DNA from: MFD01213-c1 sp963704405
Lineage (GTDB): Bacteria; Planctomycetota; Phycisphaerae; Tepidisphaerales; Tepidisphaeraceae
NCBI GenBank assembly: GCA_963704405.1
Contig: OY969903.1
Location: 1,674,001-1,738,000, forward strand
Length of the DNA: 64,000 nt
Direction of reading: 5' to 3'
Below are positions 33,146 through 41,536 of the stretch, one piece after another. Under the pieces are notes generated by a model. That model did not search any database and had not been told where the DNA came from. It saw only the letters and a program-made list of their open reading frames with translations. The translations under genes were made by a program, and so were the position numbers. The stretch's first letter is position 1. Each line of letters begins with the position of its first letter.

Positions 33146-34425
33146 ACTAACGCTCCTTCTGATTCAGGGATGAGAGGTCGAATGCGACGCATCCCCGCCA
33201 GCAGGATGCCGAACGCTATTACATGAAGAGAACCGGCCACCATCAGTACGGCGCCATATCCAAAACCGTGATCGAGCAGATAACCCGCCAATTGTCCAAG
33301 CACAATGCCTCCCATTGCGCCACCGAAGCCCACGAAGCCGGCAACAGTGCCGACCGTGCAGGCAGGAAAAAGATCCGTCGGCAGGATCATGACCAGCGTG
33401 GACCAGGACTGTTGTCCGAAAAACGCCACGCTGAACAGCGCGATGGCAAGAGGAACGGAGACATGGGGGACCAGGATAACACAGGGCATCAGTGCCGCGC
33501 TGAGGCCGAGGGCGGCTTTGCGGGAAAAATCAATCGAGTATCCCTGGCGCAGCAGCCAGCTTGACAGCCCGCCGCCGCACAGGCAACCGACACCCGACGC
33601 GGCATAGGGAATCCAGGCGACCGATCCAATTGCTTTGATATCGAAACCGCGGGCATCGTAGAGGTATTTCGGTAGCCAAAAAAGATAGAAGTACCAAGCG
33701 GCATCACTTAGAAACTTGGCAGCCATGATCGCCCAGGTTTCGCGAAGCGCGAGGAGGTCGGCAAGAAGAACCTTCGACCCAGGCGAAGCACCTGTGGAGG
33801 AACCGGCGCCGATCCATTGCCGTTCTGCATCGCTGACGGTGCGATGAGTTGCGGCAGGGAAATAATCCACCAGCCACCAGATGATCCATATGAGGCCAAG
33901 AGTTCCGGTGAGAAAAAAGACCCATCTCCAATGAGCAAGGTGCAGCCAGCCCGCCTGCTGGAGCACGAGTGTGATCAGCGGTGGCGCAATTACACCGCCG
34001 ATGGCGGTTCCGCCGTTCATGATGCCCATAGCGGTAGACCGCTCTTTGACAGGAAACCATTCGGTGACCGCGCGAGTGGCCGCGGGAAATCCCCCACCTT
34101 CACCCATGCCAAGGAGCAAGCGGCTGACGGCAAGCATCGCGACACTGGTAGCAAAACCGTGGCTTATGCACGCGAGAGACCAGAATGCCATAGTGATCGC
34201 AAAACCGCGCCGCGTTCCCAAGGCATCGAGCACGCGTCCACCGCCCAGGTACATGCATCCATAGGCGGCTAAAAATGCGGAATCGAGGAACGCCTTGACC
34301 TCATTGGTGATGGGGATGTCGTGTTGGATCGCCTTGATCGCCACCGGCAAGGTCTGGCGATCCAAGTAACTGATTGCGATGGCGCAGCTTACGAGGATTG
34401 CAATCCGCCATCGAAGCATGTTCAT
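33142..34425 (-). CDS. MFS transporter, anion:cation symporter family (hexuronate/sugar-acid type)
   Basis: 427 residues and about 12 membrane helices. ACS-family features are an N-terminal CAIAISYLDRQTLPVAIKAI, SRLLLGMGEGGGFPAATRAV, EWFPVKERSTAMGIMNGG and a second-half GWHWVFFLTG-like segment (HWRWVFFLTGTLGLIWII). ExuT- and GudP-type transporters import hexuronates and glucarate-like acids with protons. It is the first gene of the sugar-acid operon, so it probably imports its substrate. The upstream 220 bases contain the AT-rich stretch TTTATATATAATATTG, a plausible promoter zone. Confidence 0.88.
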   Translation of the reverse strand: MNMLRWRIAILVSCAIAISYLDRQTLPVAIKAIQHDIPITNEVKAFLDSAFLAAYGCMYLGGGRVLDALGTRRGFAITMAFWSLACISHGFATSVAMLAVSRLLLGMGEGGGFPAATRAVTEWFPVKERSTAMGIMNGGTAIGGVIAPPLITLVLQQAGWLHLAHWRWVFFLTGTLGLIWIIWWLVDYFPAATHRTVSDAERQWIGAGSSTGASPGSKVLLADLLALRETWAIMAAKFLSDAAWYFYLFWLPKYLYDARGFDIKAIGSVAWIPYAASGVGCLCGGGLSSWLLRQGYSIDFSRKAALGLSAALMPCVILVPHVSVPLAIALFSVAFFGQQSWSTLVMILPTDLFPACTVGTVAGFVGFGGAMGGIVLGQLAGYLLDHGFGYGAVLMVAGSLHVIAFGILLAGMRRIRPLIPESEGALV

Positions 34426-34649
34426 TTATCGCAAGGGGTTATTCAGCCGGCAAGGTTGCCTGAAAAAAGAGTAAAGAAGCCAGCGCAATTTATATATAAT
34501 ATTGATAACAAAGGCAAAGCTTGTTTCGCAGTGGGGTCAAATGAGTATTGCCGGTGATTATGACGTCATTTGAGGGGTGAGGATGTTCGACTGTGCCGGA
34601 CATTTTGCGGGCGTGGCAGTGTCCGTGCTGGAAGGCGAAGCCTCAGATT

Positions 34650-35099
34650 CTAAACGCCGCGCACTCGTTCCAGGTCCTTTAGTTTTTCCACGCGGCGGGT
34701 GTGGCGGCCTTCGCTGTAGCTGGTGTTGAGAAAAATTTCCACGATATTTCGAATGTGATCTTCGCTAAGGAGATCGGTGCCGAGGCACAGGACGTTGCAG
34801 TGGTTGTGTTCGCGGGCACGCCGCGCGGTGACTTCGTCGTGAACCAAAGCGGCGCGGACGCCGTTGATTTTGTTGGCCGCGATGGACATTCCGATGCCGC
34901 TGCCATCAAGGAGAATTCCGATATCGCAACGGCCTGTAGCCACCGCGCGGGCGGCGGGGGCCGCCAGGTCCGGGTAGTCGACCGCCGTCGTGTTATCGCA
35001 GCCGAAATCTTCCACATCATGCCCGAGTTTTTTAAGCAGGGGCAGGAGCTTCCGTTTGGCTTCATAACCGCGATGATCACAAGCGACCGCAAGCTTCAT
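34650..35099 (-). CDS. rpiB: Ribose-5-phosphate isomerase B
   Basis: 149 residues, the normal RpiB size, from the ATG at 35099. It interconverts ribose- and ribulose-5-phosphate. Motifs are the N-terminal MKLAVACDHRGYEAK, FGCDNTTAVDYPDLA, the anion-hole/catalytic loop GILLDGSGIGMSIAANKI (the catalytic Cys of the GTG/CGTGIG type is replaced by Asp-Gly-Ser) and HNHCNVLCLG. The usual loop is CGTGIGM; here DGSGIGM, so a Cys at that position is absent. It lies 227 bases after the Sua5-phosphatase fusion, the same order as ywlC-ywlE-ywlF in Bacillus. Confidence 0.88.
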   Translation of the reverse strand: MKLAVACDHRGYEAKRKLLPLLKKLGHDVEDFGCDNTTAVDYPDLAAPAARAVATGRCDIGILLDGSGIGMSIAANKINGVRAALVHDEVTARRAREHNHCNVLCLGTDLLSEDHIRNIVEIFLNTSYSEGRHTRRVEKLKDLERVRGV

Positions 35100-35326
35100 C
35101 AGACCTCCCAGCCACAGCGTTCCCGCCACACCCTGCATCCACCCAAAATTCCCTTGCCTGCTCCCGCGATGGAGCATGGAGAACTGCAAAGCATTTTGGA
35201 ATGGAGAGAATACAATATAAATGCGCGGGAATGAAATATTTGAATGCGGCGCCCCTCAGCCGGGGAATCGAATCGGGACAGAATCCGCACTGAAATATTA
35301 TTCGTTTTTATCGATTCAGCCCGTAA

Positions 35327-36460
35327 TTACGCCCCAACTCCTGCGATCTGGGTCTCATCGATTCGTTTTTCGATCAGGGTTTGAAGGTGCCCGGCGAGTT
35401 CTTTGTAGACGCCTACATCGCTGCCGATGGGGTCGTCGATATCGCCGTCGGGGTTTAAGGTTTGAACTTTGTCCGCCGCCGACGGCACCAGCGACCGCAC
35501 GGCGTGTGCATGGCTGCGGCCCATCGTGAAAATTGCATCCGCCTGATGAATCAACTCAACCGAAAGGGGCCGCGACCGGTGGCGGGTGAGATCGACGCCG
35601 ATGTCTCTCAGCGCATCCACGGCCTGCGGTGTCGCGCGAGCGCCGGGCATCGCGAAGCTGCCGGCAGAGATGACGTTGATCCCCTTCCGCTCCAGTTCCA
35701 TTTCCGAAACATTCAATCGCCTGGCGATGAGATCGCGGGCGATCGCCTCGGCCATGGGTGAGCGGCAGGTGTTGCCGCTGCACACAAAGAGGATGGTCGT
35801 TTTGAGCAATCGCTCGATGATCCGGTCGTCGTAAACTCCGGCGCGGACAATTTCATATTTATCCCCGCTGACTTTCAGGAGCGTAGATGGCTTGGAATAT
35901 CGAGTGGGGCCGGCGTCGTAGATCAGATCCACTTTTCCTTCGAGCTCGGTCGCCAGCGATTCGATTTTGAGTCCTGGCCCGCCGGCAGATGTGCCGGCCA
36001 TGGTCAGCGCGACCGGTCCGGGCACCTCGGAAATCACATCGTTGGTCACCAGGTGATCCGGGCATCGCAGCACGATACTTCCGTCGGCGTAGATATCTGA
36101 TTCGGCGAGCTTCAGACGCGCAGCCACCTCTGCGCGGCGATCGGCCGGAACATCGAACATCAAACCAACAGGCCCGGGCCAAAGCTTTTTCATGAGGCGC
36201 TGGCCGAAGTCGTTCATGTCGCCTAAATATTGCAGAGCATCTTCGCGATGCGCGATATGGATAGTGAAAGGCTTGGAATCTCCGCCGCGCATGGCACGGA
36301 GGCGTTCTTTCGCGCTGGTGTGGTTCAGCAGGCCGGCGGCGCCATAAACCGTTTCGGTTGGCAGCACGACCAGACCACCACCGGCGAGGGTTGCCGCGCC
36401 GCGCTGAATTTCCGCGTCGTAGTCCGCCACGTCATAAATTGGAATGATCGGAATCGCCAT
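35327..36460 (-). CDS. Sua5/YrdC - low-molecular-weight protein phosphatase fusion (YwlE-like)
   Basis: 377 residues. Residues about 10-215 are a Sua5/YrdC domain (PTETVYGAAGL, KPFTIHIA, LWPGPVGLMF, TSAGG), which makes threonylcarbamoyl-AMP for t6A modification of tRNA. Residues about 220-375 are a low-molecular-weight phosphatase: P-loop FVCSGNTCRSPMAE and the general-acid segment DPIGSDVGVYKE. The Thr in the P-loop (CSGNTCR) matches the residue said to favour phospho-arginine in YwlE, so arginine phosphatase is possible. In Bacillus the two functions are separate neighbouring genes (ywlC, ywlE) followed by rpiB. Confidence 0.88.
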   Translation of the reverse strand: MAIPIIPIYDVADYDAEIQRGAATLAGGGLVVLPTETVYGAAGLLNHTSAKERLRAMRGGDSKPFTIHIAHREDALQYLGDMNDFGQRLMKKLWPGPVGLMFDVPADRRAEVAARLKLAESDIYADGSIVLRCPDHLVTNDVISEVPGPVALTMAGTSAGGPGLKIESLATELEGKVDLIYDAGPTRYSKPSTLLKVSGDKYEIVRAGVYDDRIIERLLKTTILFVCSGNTCRSPMAEAIARDLIARRLNVSEMELERKGINVISAGSFAMPGARATPQAVDALRDIGVDLTRHRSRPLSVELIHQADAIFTMGRSHAHAVRSLVPSAADKVQTLNPDGDIDDPIGSDVGVYKELAGHLQTLIEKRIDETQIAGVGA

Positions 36461-36658
36461 GCGTCAGGATATAAGAGGCGACGTGGCGTAGGGTGTCAAG
36501 CTGGCCTTGCTATAGATAAATAGATGTTGGGGAGCGACAAATAGAAACACCGGTCAACAGGCCAATTTCCGGTACATCCTTAGGACAATCAAGCCCTTCC
36601 GGAAATGGGCGCTGTTACCGGCGCGTTTTACCGTTACCCACGTAATTTGGGCAGCAAT

Positions 36659-36778
36659 TTAACGGAAGATCCCAATCGAAGAGGAACCATGTGGATCCAC
36701 GTCAGCACTGGCTTTACAACCGGTTAAAGCGGCAGCGAAGAGACCCAGCGATACAATCGTCAAAAGAAGGCGCGTCAT
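36659..36778 (-). CDS. Tiny lipoprotein, entericidin-like
   Basis: 39 residues: MTRLLLTIVSLGLFAAALTG then Cys, a complete lipoprotein signal with lipobox LTG-C, and a short polar tail rich in Ser/Asp. AAGGAG sits five bases upstream of the ATG (CGGGCAAGGAGAATTT-ATG), a strong ribosome site. The size and shape are those of entericidin-type lipoproteins; function is unknown. It stands alone in a 631-base gap between the Sua5 fusion and the FAD protein. The flanking 36461-36658 shows no gene. Confidence 0.6.
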   Translation of the reverse strand: MTRLLLTIVSLGLFAAALTGCKASADVDPHGSSSIGIFR

Positions 36779-36854
36779 AAATTCTCCTTGCCCGTTTCGG
36801 GCGTGTTAAGTCCGCTTCACCATAAGCAACGCCTGTGCCTAGCCAGAGGCGAGG

Positions 36855-37028
36855 ACCGCCCACTAAGGAACACGAAGGCGCACGAAAAATGCCTTTGAGG
36901 ATATGCAAGAAGAACACTGGACACGCGCACCGACTCCGAGAACTTAAAAAGACATTTCTTTCTCTCAGGGTCTCTGCGCGAGTCAATCTTTCTTTATTCG
37001 TGCTCCTTCGTGTCCCTTAGTGGGCGGT
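36855..37028. repeat. Inverted-repeat element, MITE-like (32-bp ends)
   Basis: The ends 36855-36886 and 36997-37028 are inverted copies with 30 of 32 matches (outer end ACCGCCCACTAAGG). The 110-base interior contains TCTCAGGGTCTCTGCGCGAG-like sequence but no gene. The phrases CACTAAGG-ACACGAAGG-CACGAA recur as dispersed repeats in many bacterial genomes. Non-autonomous mobility, perhaps by a RAYT or other transposase, is inference. Confidence 0.75.
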
Positions 37029-37091
37029 TCTTTTAACCTCTGCAGGCGCTGCGTTGATTGCGAACCGTCGGGTACAATGCGCCATAACTTC

Positions 37092-38240
37092 ATGGCGAAG
37101 AGCGAACCCAAATCGGATCCGTTAGTGGACGTCCTTGTCGTGGGGGAGCATCCGGCTGTTTATCTTGCTGCCGCCCTGTTGCGGAATAAGACCAAGCTGA
37201 GGGTATTGCACTGCACGATTCCAGGCGATGAGCCGGATGATCGGATGGTCAGCGTCAACCCTGCGCTGTTTGATCTTCATCCGGTGCTGGAGCCACTTGG
37301 CCGCAAGCTCAATCTCACGGGCATCTTCGGCCTGCATTTTCTTTCAGATAACGCCGGCATCAAAAGCGAACACCGCGTGAAGGCCCCGGTCGTTCATGTG
37401 ACGCGGTATAAGAGCATTCGCGAAGAGATGGCCAAAATCGCCGCCGACGAAGGGGTTGAATTTGCGACGCCCAAAATCTTTCAGATTCATCGGCTCGATG
37501 AAACCGGCATGGACGTCACGATTGGCAAGGCCACCGTCCGTGCTACAGCGCTTGTCCAGGGTGGCCCATTACCCGCCGACCAGCAGGCGATGCTGGGCCT
37601 TCCTTTAGAATGGGGCGGCGATGTGGTTCACCGATACACGTTCGTTCGCTGCAAAAGCACAAAGAGCGTGACGCTGGGCGATAAACCGCTTTTGCCTATG
37701 TCGCTCGATCTGCTCGGGGAACTTTCATGGGCGTGGCTTCTGCCGGGTGATGGGGAATTCCAATTGGCCGTGGAACAACCGATCCGAACAGCCGGCACAT
37801 CGAATGGCGCGTCGCTGCTGCTTCATTGGGTGGATGTGCTCAAGCGGCACGCCATACTTAGTTCCGACTTCAAATTCAGTCCGACTGCCGTCCGCAGCCT
37901 GAACCTGCCGTTGGCTGGGGCGCTGGAACATGAAGGGGTGGCGAATCGAACCCTGCTGATCGGTCCAGCCGGTGGTTTCTATTCGGCGTGCGCGGAAGAC
38001 ATTTTCCCCAATTGCTGGTCTGCGTTGTTTGCCGCCGACGTACTGAAAAAAGCGCTGCGGGAGACTCATCTTCAAGATGCCCTAAATCCCTATCGCCACA
38101 AATGGCGCACTACACTCGGCGATTACCTTCGCGGTCCCCAGCAAAATCTTCGATTCTTGCTTCCGCTGGTCTATCGAAACCCCGTCATGACAACTAGGCT
38201 GGCCGAGGCCATCCTCCTGAGTAAAAGTGTCGTCCGATAA
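37092..38240 (+). CDS. FAD-dependent oxidoreductase-like protein
   Basis: 382 residues from the ATG at 37092 (ATG at 37077 also possible; neither has a good ribosome site). The N-terminal strand DPLVDVLVVGEHPAVYLAAALL resembles a Rossmann FAD-binding motif but with GEHPAVY in place of GxGxxG. The late segment RTLLIGPAGGFYSACAEDIFPNCWS matches the GDAAG-type second FAD segment of geranylgeranyl-reductase-like flavoproteins. The N-terminal motif is degraded, so whether it binds FAD is uncertain. The substrate is unknown and no partner gene is adjacent. Confidence 0.65.
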   Translation: MAKSEPKSDPLVDVLVVGEHPAVYLAAALLRNKTKLRVLHCTIPGDEPDDRMVSVNPALFDLHPVLEPLGRKLNLTGIFGLHFLSDNAGIKSEHRVKAPVVHVTRYKSIREEMAKIAADEGVEFATPKIFQIHRLDETGMDVTIGKATVRATALVQGGPLPADQQAMLGLPLEWGGDVVHRYTFVRCKSTKSVTLGDKPLLPMSLDLLGELSWAWLLPGDGEFQLAVEQPIRTAGTSNGASLLLHWVDVLKRHAILSSDFKFSPTAVRSLNLPLAGALEHEGVANRTLLIGPAGGFYSACAEDIFPNCWSALFAADVLKKALRETHLQDALNPYRHKWRTTLGDYLRGPQQNLRFLLPLVYRNPVMTTRLAEAILLSKSVVR

Positions 38241-38569
38241 TCAGACCGTCTGATAAAAGCATGAAAGACAATTGTGGAAAAGCTGTTGAATGTGTAATAT
38301 GGGTAAAATACACAGCTTGGGGTGTAAATAAGGACCGATAAAATGTGCGCGTTACGTGAAAATCTTGCGCGGGCGATTGGATTGATATTCCTAAGTGCAT
38401 ATAAATAAGGTAATTAAGACGAAAATGTAAATGCCTTCAGACTTCAAGAAGTCGCGCATGACCCGTCGATACCAGAACTGTTGGCTTGAGCTGTTGAACT
38501 TCCATGATCGGGCGAAGGAGTCGCCCGCCAGCTTATATGTCAACCAGACTCATTTTTGTGGAGCGAACC
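38241..38569. other. Gap before the FlgM-like gene, hairpins only
   Basis: 329 bases, AT-richer than its surroundings. Hairpins seen are AAGCTGT/ACAGCTT about 25 bases apart, GACTT-CAA-GAAGTC and GGGCGA-AGGAG-TCGCCC shortly before the flgM start. Short frames (for example from 38431) have no ribosome site or similarity. I looked for a sigma-28 promoter and did not find a correctly spaced one. Confidence 0.45.
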
Positions 38570-38854
38570 ATGTCCTCAATCAACGGCCTCAGCGGCAATT
38601 CCCCCGTTCAACCACAGGCCCTCACACCTAAGTCCACCGCGGCCGCCGGGGAGGCTTCCACCAACCCCACCCGCGCCGCTGACCGGCTGGAGCTGTCGGG
38701 GATGACGCACCTGTTCCAGAGCCTGAAGACCAACGACGTCCGCGCCGAAAAAGTCGCCTCGATCAAAGCGCAGATCGAAGCCGGCACTTATGACGCCGAC
38801 GGATCGAAGCTGAATGGGTCGCTGGATGGACTGCTGGATGATTTGTCGAAATGA
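38570..38854 (+). CDS. FlgM-like anti-sigma factor
   Basis: 94 residues. The N-terminal half is disordered and Ser/Pro/Ala-rich; the C-terminal half has the FlgM helix pattern NDVRAEKVASIKAQIEAGTYDADGSKL followed by LDGLLDDL. FlgM holds the flagellar sigma factor in check until the hook is complete. No other flagellar gene is in the window, so the assignment rests on the C-terminal motif. The ATG at 38570 is chosen because the frame upstream has no similarity. Confidence 0.75.
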   Translation: MSSINGLSGNSPVQPQALTPKSTAAAGEASTNPTRAADRLELSGMTHLFQSLKTNDVRAEKVASIKAQIEAGTYDADGSKLNGSLDGLLDDLSK

Positions 38855-38890
38855 GCGTTCATTGACTAATCGCGCTAGCGGCAACGACGT

Positions 38891-39562
38891 ATGCTGAATA
38901 TATCTAATCCCATTCTCCAGAAGATCTACGAGAACGGCGCGATCGTGGCTCCGTCAGGCGAGCGCGTCGAGCTTGCGAACACAGGCGGCGTGGACTGGAA
39001 ACTCGCCGAGATGCTGCACAACACCGTCCGGAGCTGCCGGCCGAAGCGCGTGCTGGAGATCGGGATGGCTTCCGGCATCTCGACGCTTTCCATCCTCTCA
39101 GGCCTAAAAGAGAACGGGGATGGTGGCACGCTGGTATCCATCGACCCTTTTCAGTCCACCAGCGGCCGCGGCGCGGGCGTTCATCATGTCGTTCAAGGTG
39201 GTTTCGCAGATCAACATCGGCTGATGGAAGAGTTCGACTATCTCGCGCTTCCAAAGCTCGTCAGTGAAGAGGCATCATTCGATCTGATTTATATCGATGG
39301 CAATCACGATTTTGAATACGTGGTGCTGGATTACTTTTATGCGGATCTGCTGATTGGACCTGGCGGGATTCTGGGGTTTAACGATTGCGGGTGGAGGACC
39401 GTGCATGCCGCGATGAAACATATTCCACCGGCCGACCGTTATGAAGAAATCGACGTCGGTCTTAAGCCAAATTACACCGGGAAAAATTTCATTGCTACCC
39501 TGGAGCGCCGACTGACCAGCCGATCATCCGCTGACCGCTATTTTCGCAAACGCGCTAAATAG
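38891..39562 (+). CDS. Class I SAM-dependent methyltransferase (Methyltransf_24 type)
   Basis: 223 residues. Rossmann motif I is RVLEIGMASGISTLSILSGL; the acidic motif II is LVSIDPFQS; the later strands are FDLIYIDGNHDFEYVVLDYF and LIGPGGILGFNDCGW. This resembles CmcI/cephalosporin-hydroxylase-like and polysaccharide-associated methyltransferases. It starts 36 bases after the flgM-like gene and is followed 68 bases later by a membrane glycosyltransferase, suggesting a role in surface glycan modification, which is inference. Confidence 0.82.
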   Translation: MLNISNPILQKIYENGAIVAPSGERVELANTGGVDWKLAEMLHNTVRSCRPKRVLEIGMASGISTLSILSGLKENGDGGTLVSIDPFQSTSGRGAGVHHVVQGGFADQHRLMEEFDYLALPKLVSEEASFDLIYIDGNHDFEYVVLDYFYADLLIGPGGILGFNDCGWRTVHAAMKHIPPADRYEEIDVGLKPNYTGKNFIATLERRLTSRSSADRYFRKRAK

Positions 39563-39630
39563 CCCAGCGCACGGCGAGATCAAATGTCCGTTGTTCTGCA
39601 CCCAACTCACTTGCCATCGCGCACTCGCGA

Positions 39631-41421
39631 ATGAAGATTTTTTCTCTTTTGACACGCGACCGCCCAAAAGATGAAATGCAGGCGATGACGAGCACCGATA
39701 TCCCACTGCGCGCCGACCTGCTCAATGACAATGTGGCAGCAGTAAGGGGCCGTCTTTCGCGTTCCGCAATCATCTCACTTATTTGCGTTTTGGCGCTGAC
39801 CGCGCTGCTTCGCTGCGCGAACTTCCCGCATCGCTATGAAACTCGAGATGTGGATGACACGAACTACATGGGCTGCGGCCTGCTTCTCAGCGAGGGTATG
39901 ACGCCCGGTATGCGAGTCGCACCGGCGGCGCCGGAAACCTGGTTCACCTGGCTCTATGTAATGACTCGCTCATCAGACGCAATCGTCCGGCCTCATGGAG
40001 CAATGGCCATGGTGTCGTGGCAGGCTCGTCCCTTCCTGGCGATCGACTCAGTCCTTTTCGATATCTACCAGGACATGAGCGGCCTGCATCGCTTTCTCCT
40101 GTTCATTCAGTTTGGAATCAGCCTCTGCGGCGCTTATGCCGCATTTAGATTCGGCGCCTATTATGGCGGCGTCCGCGGCGGCATCCTGATCGGCGGTCTG
40201 GTGGCTCTGCTGCCTCTGTATATCGATTTCGCTTCGATGAGCCGGCCCTACAGCGACGCCTGGAATTTTACATTTATTTCGCTCTATAGCGCCGCCGCAT
40301 TGCGCGGAACTCGACGATGGATTCAGACTGGTCTGTTTCTCATGCTGGGCATGTCATCGCGCATCGACATGCTGGGCGCAATCCCCGTCGTGCTATGGCA
40401 ATTCTGGGAGAACCCGGATCGCGATACCGCCTGGTGGAAGCCCGCTCTGAAAACAGTTTTAACCGCTTTTATCGGTACGCTTGTTTTATCCCCCTGGCTG
40501 TTGCTCTCTCCTGTGGGCATTCTTAGAACGATGGCGCTTGCTCGCGCTGTCGGTTGGACCAGCCGCGTTCATCCGAGGTTGGAAACATTGAGAGAATTAG
40601 GTTGGGAACATGGCCTTGCGCCGGTTCTCATATTAACCGCATTCGCCCTGCCACTGGCTGGCGCCTCCTCACGCATGCGGCGATGGGTTTTGGCCGCATA
40701 TGTCATCTTTCTAGTTATGACGATGTTCAACGGCCCGTATCAGCCGATGCGCTATCATGGAGCGCCTCTGATCGGCATGCTGACGTTGGCCGGGCTATCC
40801 ATCGGCGATGTATTTCGCCGATGGCCGAAAGCCGTGCCCGCAATGATGGCCATCATGCTTGTGCTGCCGGCTGTTCAGGCCATACGGTATATTCGGCTGC
40901 GGTATGCGCAGTGGACGCCGCAGGAAGCCACGGCCTGGATCGAACAGCATGTCCCCGCCGGCACCCGCGTCTATGATGCTGTTTCGCTGGACCTGCGCTG
41001 CCCTCTTCCAACAGCCGAATCAGCCGATGCAATTTGGACCAGTGTGACGGACGCCCAGGCCTGGCGGAAAAAGTTCGAGCGAGGGCTGACGCGATTCGGC
41101 CTCTCTGGCTCCGTCCCACGTGCTTTTTCCGAGGATAACCTTGTTCTCGATCGGGGATTGTTTCGCCGCTTCTTTATCCTTGGCGGCGGCGCGCAATCTC
41201 TACGTCCCCGCTACGATTTGCGAATCCTGGGATTGTCACAGATATTCGGAACTCAAAATCTGCCCGAGGAATTTGTACACACCGGTGGCGTCGTCATTTG
41301 GCGAGAAAGCTACCTCCCGCCGGCCGAACTGGGAAAGCCCACGATCCAATGGACGGACAGATTCGGCGAAGGCACGTTCATCTATTGCTCGCCCGACGTG
41401 CTGGCGAAGTTGAAGAATTAA
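39631..41421 (+). CDS. GT-C type membrane glycosyltransferase-like protein
   Basis: 596 residues with about 10-12 hydrophobic helices in the first 450 residues and a soluble C-terminal domain. The first extracytoplasmic loop contains TRDVDDTNYMG, an acidic pair in the place used by GT39/GT83/ArnT-type enzymes for lipid-linked sugar donors. DFASMSRPYSDAWNF resembles the second loop of the same group. The acceptor is unknown. Neighbouring methyltransferases and the GT2 gene on the other strand suggest a glycan-assembly neighbourhood. Confidence 0.7.
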   Translation: MKIFSLLTRDRPKDEMQAMTSTDIPLRADLLNDNVAAVRGRLSRSAIISLICVLALTALLRCANFPHRYETRDVDDTNYMGCGLLLSEGMTPGMRVAPAAPETWFTWLYVMTRSSDAIVRPHGAMAMVSWQARPFLAIDSVLFDIYQDMSGLHRFLLFIQFGISLCGAYAAFRFGAYYGGVRGGILIGGLVALLPLYIDFASMSRPYSDAWNFTFISLYSAAALRGTRRWIQTGLFLMLGMSSRIDMLGAIPVVLWQFWENPDRDTAWWKPALKTVLTAFIGTLVLSPWLLLSPVGILRTMALARAVGWTSRVHPRLETLRELGWEHGLAPVLILTAFALPLAGASSRMRRWVLAAYVIFLVMTMFNGPYQPMRYHGAPLIGMLTLAGLSIGDVFRRWPKAVPAMMAIMLVLPAVQAIRYIRLRYAQWTPQEATAWIEQHVPAGTRVYDAVSLDLRCPLPTAESADAIWTSVTDAQAWRKKFERGLTRFGLSGSVPRAFSEDNLVLDRGLFRRFFILGGGAQSLRPRYDLRILGLSQIFGTQNLPEEFVHTGGVVIWRESYLPPAELGKPTIQWTDRFGEGTFIYCSPDVLAKLKN

Positions 41422-41536
41422 TCTGCCTTTGCAAACGCACGCCCCCTCTTGGCGGGTATTGCATAAATTCTGTTCTGTCGGCTCGGATTTCACGAAATAC
41501 CTTCGAAAAATACCATGCTTTGTCATCTGCGTTCAA

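Noticed and set aside
36714..36986. 90-residue minus-strand frame
   Set aside because: Runs through the MITE-like repeat and overlaps the better-supported 39-residue lipoprotein gene in another frame.
38431..38631. 66-residue frame upstream of the FlgM-like gene
   Set aside because: No ribosome site or similarity, and it overlaps the FlgM-like start out of frame.
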